Source: Paenibacillus sp. 32352 (GTDB taxonomy: Bacteria > Bacillota > Bacilli > Paenibacillales > NBRC-103111). From it: a DNA stretch of 64,000 bases. The position numbers and the translations under genes were made by a program. The notes below the pieces were generated by a model. It had not been told where the DNA came from, did no database searches, and saw nothing but the letters and a program-made list of their open reading frames with translations. Within the stretch, counting starts at the first letter, position 1, and each line of letters starts with the position of its first letter. Below, one piece after another: positions 1 through 7,637 of this stretch. The stretch lies in assembly GCF_002042965.1 (NCBI RefSeq), contig NZ_MZNT01000001.1, positions 558,001-622,000 on the forward strand, written 5' to 3'.

Positions 1-1
1 C

Positions 2-172
2 CAGGTCATGTACCGCTGTAAGGTATGCGGAAGGGAATTAGAGAAGAGCCGTCACTGCGATACGGCGGCAGAACGGATTCGGGGAGCCTCGGTGATGACG
101 AACGATGCGGTGAATCTGTTGAGCTCATGCTTAGGAGGGGCTGTTTGCCTGATGGTGTACCGCTTGCTGTAA
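2..172 (+). CDS. C-terminal end of a zinc-ribbon membrane protein, possibly DUF92 family (partial)
   Basis: The window opens inside this gene; the frame is open from base 2 to a TAA at 170-172, giving the last 56 residues. The visible part has a CxxCG pair, then a third Cys and a His in the pattern RHC, followed by TNDAVNLL and a hydrophobic end. From memory, this zinc-ribbon plus NDxVN pattern resembles the C-terminus of Firmicute DUF92 membrane proteins, but I cannot confirm it. It converges with the small minus-strand ORF ending at 199. Confidence 0.55.
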   Translation, partial: QVMYRCKVCGRELEKSRHCDTAAERIRGASVMTNDAVNLLSSCLGGAVCLMVYRLL

Positions 173-198
173 CTCGTAAGAACAAGCGCAAGCAGGAG

Positions 199-294
199 TC
201 AACGGGAGGAAGCTCTCCTGAGATACCATATCGTTAGTCCGAGTACAGTGAACAAGATGATGAACGCTACGACCCAAATCATAGTTATAATCAA
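199..294 (-). CDS. Small single-pass membrane peptide, 31 aa
   Basis: On the minus strand a TTG start at 294 follows GGAGG with an 8-base gap; an ATG at 309 in the same frame has no comparable site. The product is almost all one membrane helix (IITMIWVVAFIILF, then VLGLTIWYL) and ends in Arg-rich RRASSR, so the C-terminus should face the cytoplasm. It lies downstream of the diguanylate cyclase gene, beyond that gene's likely terminator. No function recognised. The ribosome binding site and hydrophobic composition favour a real gene, but its length makes this tentative. Confidence 0.4.
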   Translation of the reverse strand: MIITMIWVVAFIILFTVLGLTIWYLRRASSR

Positions 295-395
295 TTCTGT
301 TTCCTCCATTCTTGGATTGACTAAGAACAGAGCGGCTTGCTCCGACAACGCTCTGTTTAAAGTTTGCGCCATTTGAGGAAAAAGAAATCATAAGA

Positions 396-433
396 CGAAA
401 ACAGCCGCCTGTTCCGATTGAACCTGCGGCTAG
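396..433 (-). terminator. Rho-independent terminator of the diguanylate cyclase gene
   Basis: Read on the minus strand, AGCCGC pairs with GCGGCT across a loop of about 18 bases and is followed by GTTTTCGTCTT. It sits just past the cyclase stop codon. Confidence 0.55.
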
Positions 434-439
434 TTTGAA

Positions 440-1771
440 TTATTCGTCCCGGTGATAGAGTCTGACAACATTTCTGCCCTCCTGCTTTGCTTGATATAGT
501 GCTTTATCAGCTCGGAGGAAAAGCTCGCTCGGGTCCATGTCGCGGGAAGGGATCATCGTTGCCGTACCGGAGCTGATGGTGATATAAGGAGAATGCTCGG
601 ATCGGGTATGGGGGATTTGGAGCAGCTCCACCTGCTGCCTGAGATGCTCGGCAACGGTTCTGGCCCCCGCAGCGTCGGTGGAAGGAAGCAGAACGACGAA
701 TTCTTCCCCGCCATAACGCGCAATAAAGTCTCCGGGCCGCTTGGCGGCTTTCCGCAATGACTCCGCTACACGTTGTAAGCATATATCTCCCTCGATGTGC
801 CCATATGAATCATTGTATCGTTTGAAAAAATCAATGTCGACCAGGATAAGCGACAGCGGAGTGGACATTCGGCTGCCCTGCTTCCATTCCTTGAGCAGGC
901 ATTCGTCAAAGCCGCGGCGGTTTGCTACCCCTGTTAAAGCATCGACGGTTGAAATTCTCTGGAGCAGCTCGTTCGTCTCGCGAAGCTGATTCTCCACATG
1001 CTTGCGGGCGGTTATATCCCTGGAGACCGTTATAACTTCTTTATTCAGGCCGCGTTTGTCGAGAATGGGCCTTGCCGTCGTTTCAAACCAAATATAGGTC
1101 CCGTCTTTCTTTCGGATCCGATAAGCGGACAGATCGATACGCAGATCAGTCAAGCTGGGCTCTTTATGCCCATCCGTGAATTGAAGATCGTCCGGGTGCA
1201 GCATATCAAATACGCTGCTCCCTATCAAGGCATCCGGTTCGTAACCGAGCAGGGTTCTAGAGGCGGGAGAAACATATAGGAAAGTGCCGTTCATGGCAAT
1301 TCTTGAAATCATATCCGTCGAGTTCTCGGTTATCATCCGAAACATCTCTTCACTCTCGCGAAGGGCAGCCTCGTTGTTTTTTTGCATCGTGATGTTGCGC
1401 AGATTAATGGTGAATAAATTCTTCCCCGGATAGGTTCGCACATCGAACCATTTGCCCAGCGGGGAGAACCACCATTCAAACGTTTGCGGAGTCTGTGTTG
1501 TCAACGCTGCCAGATAGTAGTCATAGAGAGGGGTACCGGCAGCATCAGGAAAGCATGTCCAAAACGAAGCGCCGAGCAGGTCGCTGCGGCTGCGCTCCAG
1601 TAAGTGTTCAGCGGCGCTGTTCAAATAGATGAAACGTCCATAGCTGTCCAGACTAAAAATACCGTCTGAAATATTCTCCAATATTTCCGATAGAAAGGGG
1701 GAGGATGTAGGGTTCATCTCGCTGATAGAATAGGACTGCTGCTCTTCGACTTCCTTCAACGGTTCTAGCAT
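440..1771 (-). CDS. PAS-PAS-GGDEF diguanylate cyclase
   Basis: Makes cyclic di-GMP from two GTP. After a short N-terminus come two PAS domains (about residues 25-110 and 140-245, the second with the PAS-typical YVSPASRTLLGY), then a GGDEF domain (about 285-440). The active-site motif is GGEEF, which is compatible with activity, and RPGD lies five residues before it, which is the RxxD inhibitory I-site, so product inhibition is expected. No membrane segment, so a cytoplasmic sensor is likely. I chose the ATG at 1771 because AGGAAGG lies 10 bases upstream; an earlier in-frame ATG at 1819 has no ribosome binding site. The signal sensed by the PAS domains is unknown. Confidence 0.9.
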   Translation of the reverse strand: MLEPLKEVEEQQSYSISEMNPTSSPFLSEILENISDGIFSLDSYGRFIYLNSAAEHLLERSRSDLLGASFWTCFPDAAGTPLYDYYLAALTTQTPQTFEWWFSPLGKWFDVRTYPGKNLFTINLRNITMQKNNEAALRESEEMFRMITENSTDMISRIAMNGTFLYVSPASRTLLGYEPDALIGSSVFDMLHPDDLQFTDGHKEPSLTDLRIDLSAYRIRKKDGTYIWFETTARPILDKRGLNKEVITVSRDITARKHVENQLRETNELLQRISTVDALTGVANRRGFDECLLKEWKQGSRMSTPLSLILVDIDFFKRYNDSYGHIEGDICLQRVAESLRKAAKRPGDFIARYGGEEFVVLLPSTDAAGARTVAEHLRQQVELLQIPHTRSEHSPYITISSGTATMIPSRDMDPSELFLRADKALYQAKQEGRNVVRLYHRDE

Positions 1772-1931
1772 ATGGAGGAATCCTTCCTGCATATTATGCA
1801 ATAATTGGTAACATGGCATAGCTTTATTTTAATGAATGAAGCGGGAGAGTTCAATGGATAAATGGAAAAAAACGGGCGGATTTTAACCATTCTCCAATAC
1901 ACAACCTGCCCTTGCTTTGAATGTACAATGT

Positions 1932-2258
1932 TTAAGGCTCGGGATGGGGCGGGAGAGCTGTTTCCGAAGGCTCAACTACGGCCGGACTGGCTGTAGCAAC
2001 GGAAGAGCCAGCTTGGAGCTCCTGAAGCTGCTTCTCCAGCTGCTTGATCGATTTGGTCAGCTTGTACTGGCGGAAGAGCCCGATCAATCCGACAATGAGG
2101 CCGCCTAATAATGTAGAGCCAAGAATAACTAGAATGAGCGGAATATCCGCTTGGGTGAACAGGAATTGTACCCGAACCGGTTCTACGTTAATAACAGCAA
2201 ATATGGCGGTAATTAGTGCAAATAATAATGTGAATATAATCATCCATTGAGCCCTCAT
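1932..2258 (-). CDS. LapA-like membrane protein (DUF1049)
   Basis: A 108-residue protein with two membrane helices (about 5-28 and 40-65) separated by a short VEPVRVQFLF segment, followed by a coiled-coil stretch (QLEKQLQELQ) and a Pro/Ala-rich tail. This is the LapA/YciS (DUF1049) layout; in enterobacteria such proteins take part in envelope lipid assembly, while the role in Firmicutes is not clear. ATG at 2258 follows GGAGG by 10 bases and is preferred to the ATG at 2279, which has no such site. Confidence 0.8.
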   Translation of the reverse strand: MRAQWMIIFTLLFALITAIFAVINVEPVRVQFLFTQADIPLILVILGSTLLGGLIVGLIGLFRQYKLTKSIKQLEKQLQELQAGSSVATASPAVVEPSETALPPHPEP

Positions 2259-2351
2259 GAGCTTAACGCCTCCTGTCATGCTGCAGGGTTATTATGGGAT
2301 AAAAGAAAGCAAGGCTGCAGCATCATCATGTCCGCAGCCTTGCAGTCCAAC

Positions 2352-4142
2352 TTACTTGGCCAGCTCTTCCATTTGCTCGAGCAAATCCTTGAATACATCC
2401 ATAGCCTGTTGAATAGGCTCCGGAGTCGACATATCCACACCTGCACGTTTCAAAATATTGATGGAATAATCGCTGCCTCCGCTTTTCAGGAAGCCAAGGT
2501 AACGGTCCACAGCCGGTTGGCCCTCGTCAAGAATTTGCTTGGCGAAGCTGGTAGCCGCCGAAAAGCCGGTAGCATACTTATACACGTAGAAGCTGTTATA
2601 GAAATGAGGGATTCGAGCCCATTCCATTTCGATGTCCTTGTCGACGACCATATCCTTGCCGTAATAAAGCACGTTAAGGTCATAATAAATTTTGCTGAAA
2701 TCCTGAGGAGTCAGAGACTCGCCTTGCTCCGCCTTTTCATGAATGATTTTCTCGAATTCGGCAAACATCGTCTGACGGAACACCGTCGTTCTGAACTGAT
2801 CCATGTAATAGGTCAGCAAATACATTTTTTCCTTCGGATCGGTCGATTTCTTGAGCAAATAATCCATAAGCAGCGCTTCGTTCAGGGTGGAAGCGACCTC
2901 TGCAAGGAAAATCGTATACTGCGCATAGCGGTATTCCTGGCTGGCATCGGACAAATACGAGTGAATGGCATGGCCCATCTCGTGCGTGAGCGTAAACATG
3001 CTGTTCAAATTATCCTTATGGTTCAGCAGAACATATGGATGCGTGCCGTAAGCGCCCCAGCTGTAGGCTCCGTTTCGCTTGCCCTCATTCTCGTAAATAT
3101 CAATCCAGCCGTCAGTGAAGCCTTCCTGCAGGATGTTCAGGTAATTTTGGCCCAGCGGCTTCAAGCTCTCCTTCACGGTCGCCTGCGCCTGCTCGTATGT
3201 AATATCCATTTTATATTCGTCTACCAGAGGAGCGAATAAATCGTACATGTGCAGCTCGTCGACCTTCAGTAGCTTTCTGCGAAGCTCCATGTACCGGTAC
3301 ATTAACGGCAGCGACTGATGGATGGTGTCGATCAGGTTGGTGTACACTTCTTTTTTGATGTTGTCTCCGTACAGGGACATTTCCAGTGTGGATGGGTACT
3401 TGCGAACCTTGGAATAAAAAATATTTTTGGTCACATTCGCAGCCAGCGTTGCGCCGATCGTATTCTTATTCTTGGCATACGTAGCGTACATGGCCTCGAA
3501 CGCATTTTTGCGGACTTCACGATTGCGGCTTTCAAGAAATTGTATGTAACGGCCGTGCGTCAGCTCGACTTCTTCGCCCTGCTCATTTTTCACTTTGGGG
3601 AATTTCATGTCCGCGTTATTCAGCATGCCGTATATCGTATTTGGCGCTTGTGACAAGTTGCCGACCTGAGCAAGCAGAGCCTCCTCCGATTTGGAGAGCA
3701 CGTGCTGCTTTTCCCGGATCATTTCATCGAGCGTCCGCTTGTAGAAGCTGAGCTCAGGATTGCTTATTAGCTTCTGCAGCTCGTCATCGGATAAGCTTAA
3801 TATTTCGGGAGAGATGAAGGATAAGGCCTCGCCGGTTTCTACGCTTAACCTTTTGGCTTTTTCGGATAATGCCTGGTATGTAGGATCGGCGGTATCCTCA
3901 TGATGCTTCATGTTGGCATACACGTAGAGTCTTTCCATATGTAACGAGATAGAGTCTTCCAGCTCGAAGCATTGCTTGATGGCGGCGGGATCCTTCAGCT
4001 TTCCGTGAAATGCGCCAACCTTTTGCAGGGCTTCCTTGACCTCTTGGTACTCTTTGTCCCACGCTTCCTGGTTAGGGAACAAATCTTCGAGCTGCCAGCG
4101 ATGCTCGGCAGGCACGTCACTTCTCTTAAGTACTTGATTCAT
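2352..4142 (-). CDS. pepF: Oligoendopeptidase F, M3 family zinc metallopeptidase
   Basis: Cleaves short peptides in the cytoplasm. The 596-residue product has the usual PepF length, an N-terminal helical domain, and the zinc-binding HEMGH motif near residue 386 followed by AIHSYLSDASQ, then the downstream EVASTLNEALL segment that supplies the third zinc ligand Glu. ATG at 4142 follows AAGGAGG by 6 bases. The frame remains open upstream to an ATG at 4256, and that extension resembles a signal peptide (see findings). B. subtilis YjbG is the nearest named relative that I know. Confidence 0.93.
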   Translation of the reverse strand: MNQVLKRSDVPAEHRWQLEDLFPNQEAWDKEYQEVKEALQKVGAFHGKLKDPAAIKQCFELEDSISLHMERLYVYANMKHHEDTADPTYQALSEKAKRLSVETGEALSFISPEILSLSDDELQKLISNPELSFYKRTLDEMIREKQHVLSKSEEALLAQVGNLSQAPNTIYGMLNNADMKFPKVKNEQGEEVELTHGRYIQFLESRNREVRKNAFEAMYATYAKNKNTIGATLAANVTKNIFYSKVRKYPSTLEMSLYGDNIKKEVYTNLIDTIHQSLPLMYRYMELRRKLLKVDELHMYDLFAPLVDEYKMDITYEQAQATVKESLKPLGQNYLNILQEGFTDGWIDIYENEGKRNGAYSWGAYGTHPYVLLNHKDNLNSMFTLTHEMGHAIHSYLSDASQEYRYAQYTIFLAEVASTLNEALLMDYLLKKSTDPKEKMYLLTYYMDQFRTTVFRQTMFAEFEKIIHEKAEQGESLTPQDFSKIYYDLNVLYYGKDMVVDKDIEMEWARIPHFYNSFYVYKYATGFSAATSFAKQILDEGQPAVDRYLGFLKSGGSDYSINILKRAGVDMSTPEPIQQAMDVFKDLLEQMEELAK

Positions 4143-4377
4143 GGGAGGCCTCCTTGTATTTTTGGATGGTTTGGTTACACCGTCTGCGGCTGTAGGCGCT
4201 GAGAGCACGGTTCCCGCAAACAGGATACCCGTCATCACTAACGGAAAAAAACGCATAGTGCATCATGCCCCCCTGCAATTTTTTTCCTAGTATGACCGGA
4301 TTGTAGCTATATTATAAGAGAATCTGAATTCGAAGTAAAACAGATCCTTTTGTCTGCACGAAGAGAACTATCCACGG

Positions 4378-4557
4378 TTAATGCAGGCTGAAAAAGCTGT
4401 AGACGATCAAGGTAAAAGAGAAAGCCACCATTACAAGAGCCAGGATGGCGAGGGGGCGCTTGACGGAGCTTGGCAGCGAATCTTTCTTCATAATTAATAC
4501 GAGCGCAAAGCAGAACGAAACGATAATAAACGTAAGAATGGAAGCGGAATTACTCAT
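4378..4557 (-). CDS. Small two-helix membrane protein, 59 aa
   Basis: An ATG at 4557 follows GAGGTGA by five bases. The product has two hydrophobic helices (about 7-22 and 34-55) around a charged KKDSLPSSVKR loop. I do not recognise the family. The in-frame ATG at 4608 has no ribosome binding site and would add an unlikely Cys-rich stretch. It stands alone between oligoendopeptidase F and the TerC gene, with the same orientation as both. Confidence 0.65.
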   Translation of the reverse strand: MSNSASILTFIIVSFCFALVLIMKKDSLPSSVKRPLAILALVMVAFSFTLIVYSFFSLH

Positions 4558-4778
4558 TAAAGTCACCTCATTACAGCAGATCGGTTGTAGTGTGTCCATT
4601 TCTGGCAATAGAATCCTATTATCACCAATTCGACACGCTGCCGTGAATTCCTTGTTTTCCGGATGATGAAGAGGAGGGGATCAGGTGCTCTCCAATCATT
4701 GTACGAACCGTGAAGGCAAAAGAGAACCGGCGATGCACCGATGCCCCATGATTTCATGCTGGCTGCCGATAGACGAAC

Positions 4779-4835
4779 GAAAGCTCCCTTCATCGGTCAT
4801 CCCGGTAATCTAGGGAAGATCGAAGAGGGAGCTTC
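4779..4835 (-). terminator. Likely terminator after the TerC-family gene
   Basis: AAGCTCCCT and AGGGAGCTT form a nine-pair stem. On the minus strand the stem is followed by TTTCGTTCG, a weak T-rich tail, 12 bases past the TerC stop. The 4558-4846 interval holds no other feature I can support. Confidence 0.5.
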
Positions 4836-4846
4836 AGTTGAAACCA

Positions 4847-5650
4847 TTAACCGTTGGATTTGACGAGCACCAGACGGCCTTTTTCATCGCGTCTTGCCTG
4901 GAAGCTGTCATCCGGCTGGATGTCGGCTTCCTCTACCAGCTCTTGAGGAATGGTCAGATGTCCTTTGTCATTGATCGATACGAAGAAACCGAACAGCTTG
5001 GTCCACAATCCGGCCAGCAGCACTCCGGCGACAACGACAACGACCAGCAGCCATTTTATGACAGGATTTGCGTCGAACCAGCCGTGCACCAGAGGGTCCT
5101 CGGTCAGCATTTTACCGGCTGTTAAAGCAAGAATGCCTGCGCCGATATACATGATCCAAGGAAATTTCTCCATCCAGCGGATGAACAGCGTGCTGCCCCA
5201 GACCATGATCGGAACGCTGATAAGCAGGCCGATGATGACCAGCAGGAAGCTTCCGTGTGAAGCGCCTGCTACAGCCATCACATTGTCGAAGCCCATGACC
5301 GCATCGGCAACAATGATGGTTTGAATAGCGGGCCACAGGCTCGGCTTGGCTTGAATCTCGTGATCCTTCTTATCAACAAGAAGCTTATAGGCGATCCATA
5401 CGAGGACGACGCCGCCGATAAGCAAGAGAGCCGGCATCTTAAGCAGCCAGACAACAACCAGTGTGGCGGCGGCACGAATGACGATGGCCCCGATAGTCCC
5501 CCATAAGATAGCTTTCTTCTGATGCTCTTTGGGTAAATTTCTTGCTGCGAGTCCGATAACGATGGCATTGTCTCCGGCAAGCACCAGATCAATCAAAATA
5601 ATGCTTAGTAATGCCGTGAAAAATGTCGGGTCTAACCATTCCATGTCCAT
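4847..5650 (-). CDS. TerC-family membrane protein (metal export type) with C-terminal AbrB-like domain
   Basis: An integral membrane protein with about seven hydrophobic segments over residues 1-220 and the family motifs DLVLAGDNAIVIG near the N-terminus and DAVMGFDNVMAVAGA in the middle; the acidic residues in these motifs are the likely metal-binding sites. TerC proteins such as YkoY/YjbE of B. subtilis export manganese or metallate exoenzymes during secretion, and the upstream manganese riboswitch fits that. Residues 223-267 form an extra domain (INDKGHLTIPQELVEEA, then RRDEKGRLVLVK) with the swapped-hairpin pattern of AbrB/SpoVT proteins, which I do not expect in this family. AAAGGAG precedes the ATG at 5650. 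Confidence 0.9.
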   Translation of the reverse strand: MDMEWLDPTFFTALLSIILIDLVLAGDNAIVIGLAARNLPKEHQKKAILWGTIGAIVIRAAATLVVVWLLKMPALLLIGGVVLVWIAYKLLVDKKDHEIQAKPSLWPAIQTIIVADAVMGFDNVMAVAGASHGSFLLVIIGLLISVPIMVWGSTLFIRWMEKFPWIMYIGAGILALTAGKMLTEDPLVHGWFDANPVIKWLLVVVVVAGVLLAGLWTKLFGFFVSINDKGHLTIPQELVEEADIQPDDSFQARRDEKGRLVLVKSNG

Positions 5651-5680
5651 ACCGCTCCTTTGTTAAATAGTTTACATAAA

Positions 5681-5712
5681 GAAGACCTCTACCGTACGCG
5701 GTAAAGGTCTTC
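5681..5712 (-). terminator. Gene-proximal hairpin of the riboswitch expression platform
   Basis: GAAGACCTTTACC pairs with GGTAGAGGTCTTC around a short loop and is followed on the minus strand by a TTTATG tail. It lies 31 bases before the TerC start and is a near copy of the hairpin at 5724-5752. Confidence 0.65.
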
Positions 5713-5723
5713 AGTAAACACAA

Positions 5724-5752
5724 AAGACCTCTACCGTATAGGCAAAGGTCTT
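5724..5752 (-). terminator. Riboswitch-proximal terminator hairpin
   Basis: AAGACCTTTGCC pairs with GGTAGAGGTCTT and is followed on the minus strand by TTTTGTGTTT, the expected form of an intrinsic terminator directly after the aptamer. Its stem sequence repeats almost exactly in the hairpin at 5681-5712. Confidence 0.7.
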
Positions 5753-5754
5753 GC

Positions 5755-5846
5755 TAACAACGTTGCGTTGCCAATAAAGCCGGGGCTTGCACCCGAACTG
5801 ACGACTTTATTGTGACAGCTACTCCCCTTTGGAGGACGTCCTATGT
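5755..5846 (-). promoter_or_regulatory. yybP-ykoY manganese riboswitch aptamer
   Basis: On the minus strand the leader carries AAAGGGGAGTAGCT, then CGTCAGTTCGGG, GCCCCGGC and GCAACGCAACG. These are the conserved elements I know for the yybP-ykoY class, which binds Mn2+ and typically controls TerC-type and other manganese exporters. Position between a promoter and a TerC gene fits. Two terminator-like hairpins follow. Upstream boundary set at the GGACGTCC segment. Confidence 0.88.
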
Positions 5847-5856
5847 AATTAAGTTT

Positions 5857-5886
5857 ATTATAGGGGGAGGACAAGCTTAAAGTCAA
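5857..5886 (-). promoter_or_regulatory. SigA-type promoter of the riboswitch-TerC unit
   Basis: On the minus strand, TTGACT (5886-5881) and TATAAT (5862-5857) are separated by 18 bases. Transcription would start about at the first bases of the riboswitch leader. Confidence 0.7.
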
Positions 5887-5907
5887 GCCCTCGGCTCCAA
5901 AAATTGG

Positions 5908-6141
5908 CTATACTTCTTTTAGCGCCTGCATGATGGCATTCCATTCTTCTTGCGAACCGTCGAATTTGTCTTTGGAGAAGCGGTCCTCCGCCCAATGCAT
6001 CAAGGCCGGCCTGCTTAGAAAGGTATGGCACTCCTCGCCCCATTGATCGGAGATTTCACGCAAGATGATCGTTTTGCCATTGACCTCTACCGTCATCATA
6101 TTCCACTTGTCGCGTTTATAAATTAAGTGCTTTTTAATCAT
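5908..6141 (-). CDS. Conserved hypothetical protein, 77 aa
   Basis: A small soluble, charged protein with no membrane segment or signal. ATG at 6141 follows GGAG by eight bases; an in-frame GTG eight codons upstream is less well placed. Visible pattern: an N-terminal basic strand (KKHLIYKRDKW), a beta-like VEVNGKTIILREI, then an aromatic-rich C-terminal helix with WAEDRF and EEWNAIMQAL. I do not recognise the family. It ends just upstream of the TerC promoter and could be read through into that leader. Confidence 0.65.
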   Translation of the reverse strand: MIKKHLIYKRDKWNMMTVEVNGKTIILREISDQWGEECHTFLSRPALMHWAEDRFSKDKFDGSQEEWNAIMQALKEV

Positions 6142-6361
6142 TTGTCCGGCTCCATTTCTTTTCACAAGATATCGGCTGAATCATACCTCAATAGGGGGAG
6201 GAAATCAAGCGCAGCAGTAATTAGCGCATGCAAATAAGCCATTGCCAAAAAATGGGCCAGCATGGTAAAATTCCACTAAGCCGGCGCAGGCAGGCTTGCA
6301 GCTGCGGCATAGGGGTCGCAGTAAGCAAAGATGAGAACAGTACAGGACAGGAGAGATGAGT

Positions 6362-7069
6362 ATGGTGAACAAGCATTACGAGCAGGCCGGCGTCGCCATG
6401 ACGTGCCGCTCATTCACAGAGTATGAGCTTATGTTTGCGTTGGACAAGGAACAACTGCAGGAGGGCCCGATCCTTGACGTCGCGTCCGGAGCGTCATCCT
6501 TCTCGGCGGAGGCAGCAGCCAAGGGATACCGGTCGCAGGCAGCGGATCCATTGTATTCAATGGATGCGGAAGCCATTAGGGAGCACGGCGAACGGGAGAT
6601 TGAGCTGTCCACAAGAAAGCTGGATGCTATCAAGGATGTATATGATTGGAGCTATTACGGGGATTTGGACCGTCATCGCGCCATGAGAGAGCAGTCGCTT
6701 CAACGTTTTATCGAGGACTTTAAGCGGCATGAAGGCTCGGACAAATACACGGCAGCCCGGCTACCCGAGCTTCCGTTCGATAACGATTCCTTCTCGCTGG
6801 TGCTGTGCAGCCATTTTTTATTTTTGTATCAGGAGCAATTTGACGAAGCATTCCATTTACAAGCCGTACGGGAGCTTCTTCGCGTATGCCGCCAAGGCGG
6901 TAGAGTCCTGATATACCCTCTGTATTCACTGCGTTGGGAGCGGTACCCGGCCCTGGATTCTATGCTTGCCGAATTAAGTTCTGAAGGGATTACAGTTGAG
7001 ACGGGGGTATCGCGCCTTGCTTTTATTCCGGAATCTACGGAATTTTTAATTCTAAAAAAATCATCCTGA
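6362..7069 (+). CDS. Class I SAM-dependent methyltransferase
   Basis: A 235-residue Rossmann-fold methyltransferase. Motif I is ILDVASGASSFS (about residues 38-49), and a motif IV-like segment LPFDNDSFSLVLCSHFLF lies near 140, followed by RELLRVCRQGGRVLIYPL, the usual strand 5 region. Substrate unknown. The ATG at 6362 is preferred because GGAGAG lies eight bases upstream; the ATG at 6356 would be too close to it. It stands alone between the TerC unit and the cold-shock gene. Confidence 0.82.
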   Translation: MVNKHYEQAGVAMTCRSFTEYELMFALDKEQLQEGPILDVASGASSFSAEAAAKGYRSQAADPLYSMDAEAIREHGEREIELSTRKLDAIKDVYDWSYYGDLDRHRAMREQSLQRFIEDFKRHEGSDKYTAARLPELPFDNDSFSLVLCSHFLFLYQEQFDEAFHLQAVRELLRVCRQGGRVLIYPLYSLRWERYPALDSMLAELSSEGITVETGVSRLAFIPESTEFLILKKSS

Positions 7070-7095
7070 CATAGAGCTTGATTCTCTTTTGAATA

Positions 7096-7124
7096 TTGCT
7101 TTATAATGATTCTGATGGTATAAT
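7096..7124 (+). promoter_or_regulatory. SigA-type promoter of the cold-shock gene
   Basis: TTGCTT (7096-7101) and TATAAT (7119-7124) are exactly 17 bases apart. The predicted start near 7131 places an eight-pair hairpin with one bulge (7129-7152, GTAT-CGCC with GGCG-ATAC) at the very 5' end of the message, just before the AGGAGG. Confidence 0.75.
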
Positions 7125-7171
7125 CAACGTATTCGCCCTTAGATGGCGATACTTCTAGGAGGTTGTTTTCA

Positions 7172-7369
7172 TTGAAAGGTACAGTTAAATGGTTTAACGC
7201 AGAAAAAGGCTACGGATTTATCCAAGTTGAAGGCGGCGACGATGTATTCGTTCACTTCTCCGCAATCCAAGGCGAAGGCTTCAAAACTCTTGAAGAAGGC
7301 CAATCCGTTGAGTTCGAAATCACTCAAGGAAACCGTGGTCCTCAAGCAGCTAACGTCATTAAGCTATAA
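7172..7369 (+). CDS. csp: Cold-shock protein, CspB/CspC type
   Basis: A 65-residue single OB-fold protein that binds single-stranded RNA and DNA and acts as an RNA chaperone. Both nucleic-acid-binding motifs are present, RNP1 (KGYGFIQV) and RNP2 (VFVHFSAI), with the N-terminal [12 protein letters not shown] typical of the family. The TTG at 7172 is chosen because AGGAGG lies nine bases upstream; the TTG at 7163 would directly abut it. The gene has its own strong promoter and terminator. Confidence 0.95.
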   Translation: MKGTVKWFNAEKGYGFIQVEGGDDVFVHFSAIQGEGFKTLEEGQSVEFEITQGNRGPQAANVIKL

Positions 7370-7481
7370 GATCTAAAAACGGCGGCGTGAGACTCGAATA
7401 ACCCCATCCTTTTTGGGTGGACTTACATCTTGGTATTGCGTCGGTTTTTCTTATATATTAGTGCCATAGCATCCAAAAAGA

Positions 7482-7526
7482 AAGCATCTCTCTAAAACTT
7501 CGGTTTTGGAGCGGATGCTTTTTTTT
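7482..7526 (+). terminator. Rho-independent terminator after the cold-shock gene
   Basis: AAGCATC ... AAAAC pairs with GTTTT ... GATGCTT around a TTCG tetraloop, followed by eight T. The 110 bases between the stop codon and this hairpin contain only a weak CCCATCC/GGGTGG repeat and no gene. Confidence 0.85.
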
Positions 7527-7637
7527 GTTGATATTTTCGTATGTACACAATTCAGTGGAACAACGGTATTAGGGTGGAGCAACAAAATCCGCCCCTTCTA
7601 ACAGAGGCGGATTGTCTATCATTTCTCTATAATGAAA

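Noticed and set aside
131..391. 86-codon minus-strand frame at the window start
   Set aside because: No ribosome binding site; a different frame in the same place gives a better small membrane peptide with GGAGG.
2247..3239. Open frame of 330 codons on the plus strand
   Set aside because: It is antisense to the oligoendopeptidase F gene and shows no recognisable domain.
4563..4793. 76-codon minus-strand frame
   Set aside because: Begins within the likely TerC terminator, has no ribosome binding site and an unnatural composition.
5681..5752. Start of a CRISPR array suggested by repeated hairpins
   Set aside because: Only two copies, no spacers, directly after a riboswitch; they are terminators.
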